Source: Olleya marilimosa CAM030
Lineage (GTDB): Bacteria; Bacteroidota; Bacteroidia; Flavobacteriales; Flavobacteriaceae
Direction: 5' to 3'
Assembly: GCF_000518485.1 (NCBI RefSeq)
Contig: NZ_JADR01000006.1
Span: forward strand, 186,001-250,000
DNA: 64,000 nt
Positions 1-8,094 of this stretch are shown here, piece by piece. Every line of letters starts with the position of its first letter. Position 1 is the stretch's first letter. Below the pieces are notes generated by a model. The model saw only the letters and a list, made by a program, of their open reading frames with translations, ran no database searches and was not told the origin of the DNA. A program made the translations under genes and the position numbers.

Positions 1-25
1 GCCTTTTTTTTAATACCTTTAAACT

Positions 26-379
26 ATGGAAAGAGTAGCAATTACAGACAAAGCAGCAAAAGTTTTAGAGCAATTAAAAGCAAAACATGGCGATTTAATT
101 TTTCATCAAAGTGGAGGATGCTGTGATGGTTCTGCTCCAATGGTTTTTGAAAAAGGTGATCTATATTTAGATGAAAGCGATGTGCTTTTAGGAACACTAA
201 ATGATGTTAATTTTTATATGAATCAGGATCAATTTGAATATTGGAAACACACACATTTAACTGTGGATGTAACCGAAGGTCGAGGTGCCAGTTTTTCGTT
301 AGAAATTCCTTTAGGATTGCGTTTTTTAATTCAATCTAGATTATTAACAAAAGAAGAAGAGGCTTTTTTTAATAGTTAA
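26..379 (+). CDS. DUF779 family protein
   Basis: This is a 117-residue soluble protein with no signal peptide. The sequence GGCCDGSAPM near residues 30-39, with two adjacent cysteines, and the GRGASFSLE stretch near residue 85 are what I recognise from the DUF779 family. These small proteins are usually encoded just downstream of an aldehyde dehydrogenase, here presumably off the left edge, and their biochemical role is not established. An acetaldehyde-to-acetate step would fit the acetate/propionate locus that follows, but that is inference from position. A clear terminator follows at 411-454, so this gene ends its own operon. Confidence 0.8.
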   Translation: MERVAITDKAAKVLEQLKAKHGDLIFHQSGGCCDGSAPMVFEKGDLYLDESDVLLGTLNDVNFYMNQDQFEYWKHTHLTVDVTEGRGASFSLEIPLGLRFLIQSRLLTKEEEAFFNS

Positions 380-410
380 TTCTAAAGAAGATATTTCATT
401 TTAATAATTT

Positions 411-454
411 AAGCTTTAAAAATCAATAGTATTCTTGATTTTAAAGCTTTTTTT
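411..454 (+). terminator. Rho-independent terminator after DUF779 gene
   Basis: The left arm AAGCTTTAAAAATCAA pairs with TTGATTTTAAAGCTT, with one unpaired A, around an eight-base loop, and a run of T follows. It separates the DUF779 gene from the locus that starts at 533. Confidence 0.8.
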
Positions 455-498
455 ATGCCTAATAATTAATTTTTTAACATTTTGGTTTTAATTATATT

Positions 499-532
499 GC
501 TAAATTGATATATTTATGCTAAATTAATATAT
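499..532 (+). promoter_or_regulatory. Direct repeat abutting the start of the InsA-like gene
   Basis: GCTAAATTGATATAT (499-513) recurs as GCTAAATTAATATAT (518-532), identical at 14 of 15 positions with a 19 bp period. The second copy ends at the base before the ATG at 533. This is where a repressor of this gene would bind; autoregulation by the HTH protein is an inference. Confidence 0.45.
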
Positions 533-952
533 ATGACTGTAGATTTATGTCCTAATTGTGGCTCAGACCATTACATTAAAAGCGGAATAGTTAACGACAG
601 ACAACGTTATAAGTGTAAAAAATGCAACTATTTTTTTTCGGTAAATAAAATAGGAAAGAAGATAGACGACTACTATGTTAACAAATCGCTTCAATTATAC
701 CTTGAAGGATTAACCTATCGAGAAATCGAACGTATTTTAGGAATCTCACACGTTAGTATCATGAATTGGGTAAAAAAATACAATATTAAACGTCCATACA
801 ATTCTAATTACCACCCAACGTATAAGATTTTAAATGCTTCAGAGCTTGGTGTGTATTTTAGTAATGCCAATAATATTAAAGGAGCAGGTGTTGTAGTAAC
901 TGAGTTAGGAGATAAATTTATGTTGATTAAATGGGAACGTTTTAAAGATTAG
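533..952 (+). CDS. Zinc-ribbon/HTH protein related to IS1 InsA
   Basis: This 139-residue protein starts with a zinc ribbon (C6, C9, C28, C31, in CPNCGSDHYIKSG and RYKCKKCNYFF). A helix-turn-helix follows at about residues 58-85 (LTYREIERILGISHVSIMNW). Both parts resemble InsA, the DNA-binding subunit of IS1. The last 55 residues have no counterpart that I know in InsA. No InsB/DDE catalytic frame follows and no terminal inverted repeats are visible, so this is not an active insertion sequence. Its position just ahead of the porin/acetate-transport genes, in the same direction, suggests a domesticated transposase-derived regulator of that locus. The function is inferred; the fold assignment is fairly secure. 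Confidence 0.65.
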   Translation: MTVDLCPNCGSDHYIKSGIVNDRQRYKCKKCNYFFSVNKIGKKIDDYYVNKSLQLYLEGLTYREIERILGISHVSIMNWVKKYNIKRPYNSNYHPTYKILNASELGVYFSNANNIKGAGVVVTELGDKFMLIKWERFKD

Positions 953-961
953 TATAGTAAT

Positions 962-992
962 TTAACAAAAAGATATATTAATTTTTTGTTAA
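962..992. promoter_or_regulatory. Inverted repeat upstream of porin gene
   Basis: TTAACAAAAA (962-971) is matched by TTTTTGTTAA (983-992) around an 11-base AT spacer. It could be a weak terminator of the upstream HTH gene, although no T run follows the right arm, or an operator for the porin operon. It lies 66 bases before the porin start. Confidence 0.4.
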
Positions 993-1058
993 CAGATTGT
1001 TTTTAAGAGCTTAGTAGTGCACACAAAACCAATTAATTACTAACTAATCTTTTAAACA

Positions 1059-2306
1059 ATGAGAAAACAAACCCTTTTATTGGCTGGACTCTTTTTAATG
1101 TCCTTTCAATTAATGACTGCTCAAGGCTCTCCAGATTACGATGGAGGACTTAAGTTTAAATTTAACGAAGATGGTTCTAAGTATCTTCGTCTTATTTCTT
1201 GGGCACAAGTCCAAGCTAATTACAATACAGACGACACATTTGATGCCAACGGAAACGAAAACAGTAAATTAAATTTTAATTTACGTCGTGCTCGTGTTTT
1301 AATGTTTGCACAAATCAATAAAGACTTTTTAATCTTAACACATTTTGGATTAAATAGCTTAACAAGCTCTACATTAAGTCCTACAGGAAAAGGGGATGGT
1401 TCTCAGCTATTTTTCCATGATGTTTGGGCACAATACAATTTAGGTAAGGACCACACAATTGGTGGAGGTTTGCACTATTTTAATGGTATTTCTAGATTAA
1501 ACAATCAAAGTACATTAAACATGATGACGTTGGATAACAACCGTCAATCTTGGGCAACAATTGGATTATCAGATCAATTTGCACGTCATTTAGGTGTATT
1601 TGCAAAAGGTAAGTTTGATAAGCTTCAATATCGTGTGGCTATTAATGATGCTTCGGTTTCTTCTTTAGATAGTCGTACAGCAGTTGCTGGTGGAGATGCT
1701 GTTTATAATGGTCGTGCTACTTTAGGATCTAAAGATGCTGGTAAAACATACGCTGGTTATTTTGATTATAATTTCTTAGATCAAGAATCTAATTTTCTGC
1801 CATATAAAGTAGGTAGTTATTTAGGTGGAAAAAAGATATTTAATGTTGGAGCAGGTTTTTTCTTGCATCCAAAAGGATCTGTAATAGATACTGGTACTGC
1901 ATTAACTCCTAATTTAGAAGGTGAGGATGTTTCAATCTTTGCTGTGGATGCTTTTTATGATGCACCAATTGGTGATAGTGGAAGCGCATTAACAGCTTAT
2001 GCAGTGTATCAAAACAGCGATTATGGTAAAGACTATTTGTATAGTGCATATGGTACGGGAAGCATGATTTATGGTCATGTAGGTTATGTTTTTAAAGGCG
2101 ATAAAACTAAAACTAGATACCAACCTTACGTAAGTTATGGGACACATAGTTATGATGCAGTAAATGATGATAGATCTACATTAGGTGTTGGTGTAAATGC
2201 ATACATGAGTGGACATAATTCAAAACTAACTTTAGAATATAAAAACGAAACGTTTGGTGCTTTGGATGCTAATACTATTTCGCTTCAAGCAATGATTTAT
2301 TTATAA
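1059..2306 (+). CDS. Outer-membrane porin (acetate-locus porin)
   Basis: This 415-residue protein has a clear signal peptide ending near LMTAQG. The rest shows alternating polar/aromatic strands and ends in an aromatic beta-strand (ISLQAMIYL), typical of an outer-membrane beta-barrel. The stretch FNLRRARVLMFAQINKDF near residues 80-100 resembles phosphate-selective-porin-like proteins of Bacteroidota. It is followed 12 bases later by the DUF4212 gene and then the symporter, so it probably supplies outer-membrane passage for the same substrate, a short-chain carboxylate such as acetate. The substrate is inferred from the operon only. Confidence 0.75.
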   Translation: MRKQTLLLAGLFLMSFQLMTAQGSPDYDGGLKFKFNEDGSKYLRLISWAQVQANYNTDDTFDANGNENSKLNFNLRRARVLMFAQINKDFLILTHFGLNSLTSSTLSPTGKGDGSQLFFHDVWAQYNLGKDHTIGGGLHYFNGISRLNNQSTLNMMTLDNNRQSWATIGLSDQFARHLGVFAKGKFDKLQYRVAINDASVSSLDSRTAVAGGDAVYNGRATLGSKDAGKTYAGYFDYNFLDQESNFLPYKVGSYLGGKKIFNVGAGFFLHPKGSVIDTGTALTPNLEGEDVSIFAVDAFYDAPIGDSGSALTAYAVYQNSDYGKDYLYSAYGTGSMIYGHVGYVFKGDKTKTRYQPYVSYGTHSYDAVNDDRSTLGVGVNAYMSGHNSKLTLEYKNETFGALDANTISLQAMIYL

Positions 2307-2318
2307 AAACTAACAACT

Positions 2319-2579
2319 ATGAGTGATAAACAAAAACACGCAACAGCGTATTGGAAAGAGAATATAAAGTATTTAACAATACTACTTTTAATATGGTTTG
2401 TAGTATCCTTTGGATGTGGCATTTTATTTAGAGAGGAGTTAGATCAATTTAGATTGGGAGGCTTTAAACTAGGTTTTTGGTTTGCCCAACAAGGTTCAAT
2501 TTATGTATTCGTTATTTTAATATTCGTTTACGTAAGATTAATGAACAAATTAGATAAAAAATACGGTTTTGACGAGTAG
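2319..2579 (+). CDS. DUF4212 small subunit of sodium:solute symporter
   Basis: This 86-residue membrane protein has two predicted transmembrane helices, at about residues 20-38 and 58-75. The opening AYWKENIKYLTILLLIWFVVS and the FWFAQQGSIYVFV segment are typical of DUF4212, a small protein almost always encoded directly before ActP-like symporters. The gene lies 12 bases after the porin and 31 before the symporter. It is probably an accessory subunit of that transporter. Confidence 0.9.
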   Translation: MSDKQKHATAYWKENIKYLTILLLIWFVVSFGCGILFREELDQFRLGGFKLGFWFAQQGSIYVFVILIFVYVRLMNKLDKKYGFDE

Positions 2580-2610
2580 TCTTAACTAATAACTTAAAAA
2601 ATAAAACATT

Positions 2611-4377
2611 ATGAGTGTACAAACTTGGACTTGGTTATTAGTAGGGCTAACATTTGCCTTATATTTTGGAATTGCAATTTGGGCAAGAGCAGGCTCAACT
2701 AAAGAGTTTTATGTTGCTGGTGGAGGCGTTTCTCCGTTAGCAAATGGTATGGCAACAGCAGCCGATTGGATGAGTGCTGCCTCTTTTATTAGTATGGCTG
2801 GTATTATTTCTTTTTCAGGATATGATGGCTCTGTTTACCTTATGGGATGGACTGGTGGTTACGTACTGCTAGCCTTATTACTAGCACCTTATCTACGTAA
2901 GTTTGGTAAGTTTACTGTACCAGATTTTATTGGAGACAGATACTACTCAAATACTGCAAGAACAGTTGCAGTAATTTGTGCATTAATTGTATCGTTTACC
3001 TACGTTGCTGGGCAAATGCGTGGTGTTGGTATTGTATTTTCTCAGTTTTTACAAGTAGATATTAATTTAGGTGTAATTATTGGTATGGCTGTGGTTTTAA
3101 CCTTCGCATTATTAGGAGGTATGAAAGGGATTACATACACTCAGGTAGCTCAATATTGTGTTTTAATTTTCGCTTTTATGGTTCCAGCATTTTTCATTTC
3201 AATGCAAATGACAGGAAATATCATTCCGCAAATAGGAATGGGAGGTAAGGTTGAAGGTGGTGCTTTCTTACTAGACAAATTAGACACCTTACATACAGAG
3301 TTAGGGTTTAGTGAATATACAAGCGGTAAAAAAAGTACTTGGGACGTTTTTGCAATTACTTTAGCTTTAATGACAGGTACTGCTGGTTTACCACACGTAA
3401 TTGTTCGTTTTTTCACAGTACCTAAAGTAAAAGATGCACGTAAATCTGCAGGTTATGCTTTATTTTTAATTGCAATTTTATATACAACAGCACCTGCTGT
3501 AGCAGTGTTTTCAAGAACTAATTTAATTGAAACTGTAAGTAATAAAGAGTATAAAAATATTCCTGAATGGTTTAAAAATTGGGAAAATACAGGGTTAATA
3601 GCTTGGTCTGATAAAAATGGTGATGGAAAAATCCAATATGTTGCAGGAGATGCCTTATCTAGTAAAAAACCAGTTTATACAGATGCAAGAGGAGCAAGTG
3701 GTGAACGTATGGTATCTAATTTTAGTGATGCATCAAACGAGTTGTATGTAGATAGAGACATCATGGTACTAGCAAATCCGGAAATAGCAAATTTACCAAA
3801 TTGGGTAATTGCTTTGGTTGCAGCAGGTGGACTAGCAGCAGCATTGTCTACAGCAGCAGGATTGTTATTAGTTATTTCTACATCTGTGTCTCATGATTTA
3901 GTCAAAAAACAATTAAAACCAGATATCTCTGATAAAGACGAATTAAAAGTAGCAAGAATCGCCATATTTATCGCCATCTTAATTGCAGGATATTTTGGTA
4001 TTAATCCACCAGGCTTTGTGGCAGCAGTCGTCGCACTAGCATTTGGTTTGGCAGCAGCTTCTTTTTTTCCTGCTATTATTTTAGGAATATTTGATAAACG
4101 TATGAACAGTCAAGGTGCCATATCTGGAATGGTTGTAGGTATTGTATTAATGCTGTTTTATATGATGAAGTTTAAGTTGGACATGTTTGGTGGTGGTACA
4201 AGTGCAGATTGGTGGTTTGGTACTTCTCCAGAAGGATTTGGTACTATTGCAATGTGCGTAAACGTTGTAATATCATTAGTCGTTTCTAGAGTAACAGCTG
4301 CACCACCTCAAGATGTGCAAGATATGGTTGAAAGCATTAGAATACCTTCAGGAGCAGGAGAAGCTCATGATCATTAA
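2611..4377 (+). CDS. ActP-like sodium:solute symporter (acetate/short-chain acid)
   Basis: This 588-residue polytopic inner-membrane protein belongs to the SSS family. Signature segments are KEFYVAGGGVSPLANGMATA near residue 30, the ADWMSAASFISMAGII helix, and GGMKGITYTQVAQYCVL near residue 170. It has the long periplasmic or cytoplasmic insertion (about residues 300-395) seen in the subfamily that partners DUF4212 proteins. The co-transcribed small subunit and the downstream Acs- and PrpE-like ligases make acetate or propionate the likely substrate. The class is certain; the substrate is inferred. A terminator follows at 4455-4487. Confidence 0.88.
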   Translation: MSVQTWTWLLVGLTFALYFGIAIWARAGSTKEFYVAGGGVSPLANGMATAADWMSAASFISMAGIISFSGYDGSVYLMGWTGGYVLLALLLAPYLRKFGKFTVPDFIGDRYYSNTARTVAVICALIVSFTYVAGQMRGVGIVFSQFLQVDINLGVIIGMAVVLTFALLGGMKGITYTQVAQYCVLIFAFMVPAFFISMQMTGNIIPQIGMGGKVEGGAFLLDKLDTLHTELGFSEYTSGKKSTWDVFAITLALMTGTAGLPHVIVRFFTVPKVKDARKSAGYALFLIAILYTTAPAVAVFSRTNLIETVSNKEYKNIPEWFKNWENTGLIAWSDKNGDGKIQYVAGDALSSKKPVYTDARGASGERMVSNFSDASNELYVDRDIMVLANPEIANLPNWVIALVAAGGLAAALSTAAGLLLVISTSVSHDLVKKQLKPDISDKDELKVARIAIFIAILIAGYFGINPPGFVAAVVALAFGLAAASFFPAIILGIFDKRMNSQGAISGMVVGIVLMLFYMMKFKLDMFGGGTSADWWFGTSPEGFGTIAMCVNVVISLVVSRVTAAPPQDVQDMVESIRIPSGAGEAHDH

Positions 4378-4398
4378 AAATTGAGTTTTGTCTGAGTG

Positions 4399-4526
4399 TT
4401 TTTCCGCGAAAGCGTAAATGTATTTAGCTTAATTTTAATTTAGTTAGTTAGGAAGTCAGCATTACAAATTGTAGTGCTGATTTTCTTATATTAGTAACAT
4501 TATAGATTTTTCGCTTTCGCGGAAAA
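4399..4526. repeat. 15 bp inverted repeat flanking the terminator
   Basis: TTTTCCGCGAAAGCG (4400-4414) is perfectly inverted as CGCTTTCGCGGAAAA (4512-4526). The GC-rich arms stand out in this AT-rich background and enclose about 97 bases that contain the symporter terminator. Related TTCCGCTTAAGC sequences occur at 12120-12133 and 55941-55953, so these arms probably belong to a dispersed palindromic repeat family. Confidence 0.6.
4455..4487 (+). terminator. Terminator after symporter gene
   Basis: TCAGCATTAC pairs with GTAGTGCTGA (one G-T pair) around a five-base loop, followed by TTTTCTT. It closes the porin-DUF4212-symporter operon and leaves the sensor genes as a separate unit. Confidence 0.7.
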
Positions 4527-4543
4527 CAAAACCAATTAACCAA

Positions 4544-4738
4544 ATGAAAAAACGCCACGAACAAAAGCTAGTAGTTTTATCTATTGCTTTGTGTTTAATT
4601 TTTAATATTCCTTTTATTTTAGTTTTCAATTTTGAAGGTGCTATTTTTGGAATCCCAACCTTATATTTTTCAATATTTTCAATTTGGTTATTATCTATCA
4701 TTATTTCATATATCGTATTAAAACGTCACTATGAATAA
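4544..4738 (+). CDS. Small two-helix membrane protein ahead of the sensor kinase
   Basis: This 64-residue protein has a basic start (MKKRHEQK) and two hydrophobic helices, at about residues 9-29 and 35-58. Its stop lies inside the next gene: the kinase ATG at 4731 precedes the stop at 4736-4738, an eight-base overlap that implies translational coupling. Its size and position resemble the small partner proteins (such as DUF3311) encoded before other sodium:solute symporters, but I cannot assign it to a family. The coupling to an SSS-domain kinase suggests it assembles with that protein. Confidence 0.7.
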   Translation: MKKRHEQKLVVLSIALCLIFNIPFILVFNFEGAIFGIPTLYFSIFSIWLLSIIISYIVLKRHYE

Positions 4739-7421
4739 TTACGCGTTAATCACCATTATTATAATCTATTTAGCAGTGTTATTTTACATTGCTTTTCTAG
4801 CGGAAAAAAAACGACAAAGTAAATGGGTAAATAATCCCTATGTGTATACGTTGTCTTTAGCAGTCTATTGTTCTGCTTGGACGTATTATGGTAGTGTTGG
4901 TATTGCAGCAAATTCTGGAATTAATTTTTTGCCTATTTATTTGGGACCAGTAATAGCAGCTCCTTTGTGGATTGTGGTTTTAAGAAAGATTATTAGAATT
5001 TCTAAACAGCATAAAATATCATCTATTGCAGACTTTATTTCCTTACGTTATGGTAATAATAGATTTCTGGGAGCTTTAGTTACCATAGTCTGTTTGTTTG
5101 GAACCTTGCCATACATTTCATTACAATTAAAAGCAGTGTCCGAAACGTTTGAGATTATGTCTGATGATACTAGTTATGTTTCTACAACTGTAATTGACGA
5201 TTCTACTTTTTACGTCGCTTTATTACTAGCCATATTCGCTACTTTTTTTGGGACACAAAATACGGATGCTTCCGAAAAACATAAAGGAATCATTGCTACT
5301 GTGGCTTTTGAGTCGGTATTAAAACTAGTATTCTTTTTGGTTATAGGCGTTTATGTAACCTATTATTTGTTTGATGGCACTACAGATATTTATAATCAGA
5401 TTTCAATATCCGGAAATATTAAACAGCTCACTACCTTAAGTGGTGTAGAGGATGGTTTTAACTGGTTTTTCTTAATAGGATTGTCTTTTATGGCCATATT
5501 TTTATTACCTAGACAATTTCAGGTTTCGGTTTTAGAAAACAACAGAGAAAAACATCTTAAAAAGGCTATTTGGTTGTTCCCATTGTATTTATTGTTGTTT
5601 AACCTGTTTGTAATTTTTATAGCTTGGGCTGGTAAAATCACGTTTGGATCGACTCAAAATGCAGAATATTACTCGTTGTTATTACCATTAGAAAACGGGA
5701 ACTCGTTTTTAGCAACATTAGTTTTTTTAGGTGGTTTTTCGGCTGTAATATCTATGGTTATTGTGTCCACCTTGGCATTGTCTACAATGGTAAGTAATAA
5801 CTTGATTATTCCTTATGGTTTTTTAGATAAGTTTATTAAAAATCAACCAGAACGAAACTCTAAGTACATTAAAAATATCCGTCGTATTTCTATTTTTACC
5901 ATTATAATTTCGGCTTATTTCTTTTACGTTTCTTTTTCAAAGGAGCTATCATTGTATTCTATTGGATTAATATCGTTTGTAATTATAGCACAATTAGCAC
6001 CTTCATTTTTTATAGGATTATACTGGAATCGTGGTTCTTCAAAAGCTGCAATTACAGGAATTATTGTTGGTTTTCTTATTGCTGTTTATACTTTAGTTTT
6101 ACCTTTCACAATACAAGCCTTTACAGGAACAGACGATTTTACGCAATTTGGTTTGTTTGGTATTTCAGCTTTAAAACCTTATGCGTTATTTGGTATTGAT
6201 TTTTTAAGTCCGCCTGCACATGCTTTTTTCTGGAGTATGACTTTTAACATGTTATGTTATGCGGTGTTTTCATTAACCTCAAAAGGAAATTACAGAGAGC
6301 GTAACTATGCTGAGATGTTTGTAGATAGTAAAAACTTTTCAACCCTTCAGGATAGTGCGTTGGTTTGGAAAGGAGAAGCTTACGTATCTGATATTAAAAG
6401 TGTATTAATTAGGTTTTTAGGCGAAAAAAGAGCTACTCGTGCGCTGACTATTTTCTTCACTAAATATAAATTGCCTCAAGACACACAATTGGCAGATGCA
6501 CGATTAATTAATTTCTCAGAAAAATTGTTAACAGGAAGTATTGGTTCGGCTTCAGCCAAAATATTAATTGCTAGTGTAGTAAAGGAAGAACAGATTAGTT
6601 TAGTTGAAGTCTTAAAGATATTAGAAGAGTCTAAGGAAAACATTGTGAGTAATAAGGTGCTTTTAGAAAAGTCAAATGAATTGTCTCAGCTATCCTCAAA
6701 ACTAAAAGATGCAAATGAGGAGTTGATTAGTAAAGACAAGCAAAAAGACGAATTTTTAGATACTGTTGCACATGAGTTAAAAACACCAATTACTGGTATT
6801 AGAGCAGCAACAGAGTTATTAATGGACGAAGACGATGATATGCCAAAAGAGATTAAGGCACAGTTTTTAAAAAATATTTTGCAGGACACAGATCGTTTAG
6901 GACGATTAATACATAATATTTTAGATTTTGAAAAGCTTGAAACTGGACGCTTGCACTTGGATTTACAATATCAAGATATTCAAAAAACAATACATAAAGC
7001 TATTAGTAGTATCTCTCAGATTGCTGCAAAAAAGGAGATTAAAATAATTAATAAAAATCCACATGCCTTTAGTACTAACTATGACGAGGATCGCATCCTT
7101 CAAGTATTAACCAATTTACTGTCCAATGCCATCAAGTTTTGCAACCCAAAAACAGGTGTTATTGAAATAGATTATAAACTAGGAAATCAATTTGTAGAAA
7201 TCTCTGTAACAGATAATGGTAAAGGGATTCCGGAAGAAGATCATAAGTTTATTTTTGATAAGTTTTACCAGTCAAAACACCAAAATACTATTAAACCACA
7301 AGGTAGTGGATTAGGTTTAGCAATAACCAAACAAATTGTAGAAAAGCATAACGGAAAAATTTGGGCAAAAAAAGACGTTAAAAATGGTGCAACGCTTGTT
7401 TTTACCATACCTTTTAAGTAA
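4731..7421 (+). CDS. SSS-transporter/histidine kinase fusion (CbrA-like sensor)
   Basis: This 896-residue protein has three parts. Residues 1 to about 510 form a 13-helix sodium:solute symporter domain. Residues of about 545-610 (including VLIRFLGEKRATRAL) look like the STAC linker of CbrA-type proteins. After a coiled-coil stretch near 640-670 comes a histidine kinase, with His681 in DTVAHELKTP, an N box near 795 (LTNLLSNAIKF), a G1 box DNGKGIPEED, and a G2 box GSGLGLAI near 857. The transporter half probably senses, and possibly carries, the substrate. The gene sits between the acetate transporter and the acyl-CoA synthetases, with its response regulator 16 bases downstream, so a role as acetate/propionate sensor is likely but inferred. 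Confidence 0.9.
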   Translation: MNNYALITIIIIYLAVLFYIAFLAEKKRQSKWVNNPYVYTLSLAVYCSAWTYYGSVGIAANSGINFLPIYLGPVIAAPLWIVVLRKIIRISKQHKISSIADFISLRYGNNRFLGALVTIVCLFGTLPYISLQLKAVSETFEIMSDDTSYVSTTVIDDSTFYVALLLAIFATFFGTQNTDASEKHKGIIATVAFESVLKLVFFLVIGVYVTYYLFDGTTDIYNQISISGNIKQLTTLSGVEDGFNWFFLIGLSFMAIFLLPRQFQVSVLENNREKHLKKAIWLFPLYLLLFNLFVIFIAWAGKITFGSTQNAEYYSLLLPLENGNSFLATLVFLGGFSAVISMVIVSTLALSTMVSNNLIIPYGFLDKFIKNQPERNSKYIKNIRRISIFTIIISAYFFYVSFSKELSLYSIGLISFVIIAQLAPSFFIGLYWNRGSSKAAITGIIVGFLIAVYTLVLPFTIQAFTGTDDFTQFGLFGISALKPYALFGIDFLSPPAHAFFWSMTFNMLCYAVFSLTSKGNYRERNYAEMFVDSKNFSTLQDSALVWKGEAYVSDIKSVLIRFLGEKRATRALTIFFTKYKLPQDTQLADARLINFSEKLLTGSIGSASAKILIASVVKEEQISLVEVLKILEESKENIVSNKVLLEKSNELSQLSSKLKDANEELISKDKQKDEFLDTVAHELKTPITGIRAATELLMDEDDDMPKEIKAQFLKNILQDTDRLGRLIHNILDFEKLETGRLHLDLQYQDIQKTIHKAISSISQIAAKKEIKIINKNPHAFSTNYDEDRILQVLTNLLSNAIKFCNPKTGVIEIDYKLGNQFVEISVTDNGKGIPEEDHKFIFDKFYQSKHQNTIKPQGSGLGLAITKQIVEKHNGKIWAKKDVKNGATLVFTIPFK

Positions 7422-7437
7422 ATTGTTGTCTTAAAGT

Positions 7438-7803
7438 ATGAAGAAGAAAATTTTAATTGTAGACGACGAGCCAAACATTGTTATGTCGTTAGAATACACC
7501 TTCAAAAAACAGGGTTTTGAAGTGTTTATTGCAAGAGATGGAAGTGAGGCTTTAGAGATATTAAAACATCATATCCCTAACGTAGTTTTGTTAGATATTA
7601 TGATGCCTAACGTTGACGGTTTTCAAACCTTAACACAAATTAAAAATACAGATAGTTTAAAAGATACCAAAGTGGTATTTTTAACTGCAAAAAATAAAGC
7701 TTCAGATATTGAAAAGGGTTTAAAACTTGGAGCAGATAAATATTTAACCAAACCTTTTTCAGTTAAAAAAATAGTTTCAGAAATATTGGAGCTAGTGACT
7801 TAA
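7438..7803 (+). CDS. Single-domain response regulator (CheY-like)
   Basis: This 121-residue receiver domain has acidic residues D9 and D10, phosphoacceptor Asp53 (VVLLDIMMP), Thr83 and Lys105, the complete set of switch residues. There is no DNA-binding or enzymatic output domain. It follows the sensor kinase by 16 bases and is surely its partner. With no output domain it must act by protein contact or pass phosphate onward. A transcriptional effect on this locus would therefore need another protein. Confidence 0.93.
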   Translation: MKKKILIVDDEPNIVMSLEYTFKKQGFEVFIARDGSEALEILKHHIPNVVLLDIMMPNVDGFQTLTQIKNTDSLKDTKVVFLTAKNKASDIEKGLKLGADKYLTKPFSVKKIVSEILELVT

Positions 7804-7873
7804 ACAGTTTTTTGAGTTTATTTAAAATTGGTTTTGTGTGCAAACAAACTAAGTTTAATTAAAGTTTAAAGAC

Positions 7874-8092
7874 ATGAAATTTCACATCAACCCATTAGCG
7901 TCAGATATTATAATTAGTATTTATATTATCGCTACGCTTTATCTTAGGTTTAAATTTGAAAGTCAAACCTATACAAGTCCAATACTATCAATAGTTTTGG
8001 GACTTTGTTTTGTACTTATAATTTATGCACTTGTCAAATTAAAAGTACTTAATCCTAATTGGTTCGGCTTATTTAATTCAAAAAAAGCCTAG
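7874..8092 (+). CDS. Small two-helix membrane protein, unknown
   Basis: This is a 72-residue protein with hydrophobic helices at about residues 11-24 and 35-57 and a short hydrophilic tail ending NSKKA. The stop is two bases before the start of the PrpE-like gene, so the two are co-translated. I do not recognise a family. Its position between the sensor pair and the acyl-CoA synthetases makes it part of this locus, but nothing in the sequence gives a function. Confidence 0.65.
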   Translation: MKFHINPLASDIIISIYIIATLYLRFKFESQTYTSPILSIVLGLCFVLIIYALVKLKVLNPNWFGLFNSKKA

Positions 8093-8094
8093 CT

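Noticed and set aside
533-952. Active IS1-family insertion sequence
   Set aside because: Only an InsA-like frame is present, with a non-IS C-terminal extension, no InsB/DDE frame, no terminal inverted repeats and no target duplication.
3150-3416. Minus-strand 88-codon frame inside the symporter gene
   Set aside because: It lies wholly within a certain coding region in another frame and resembles no protein.
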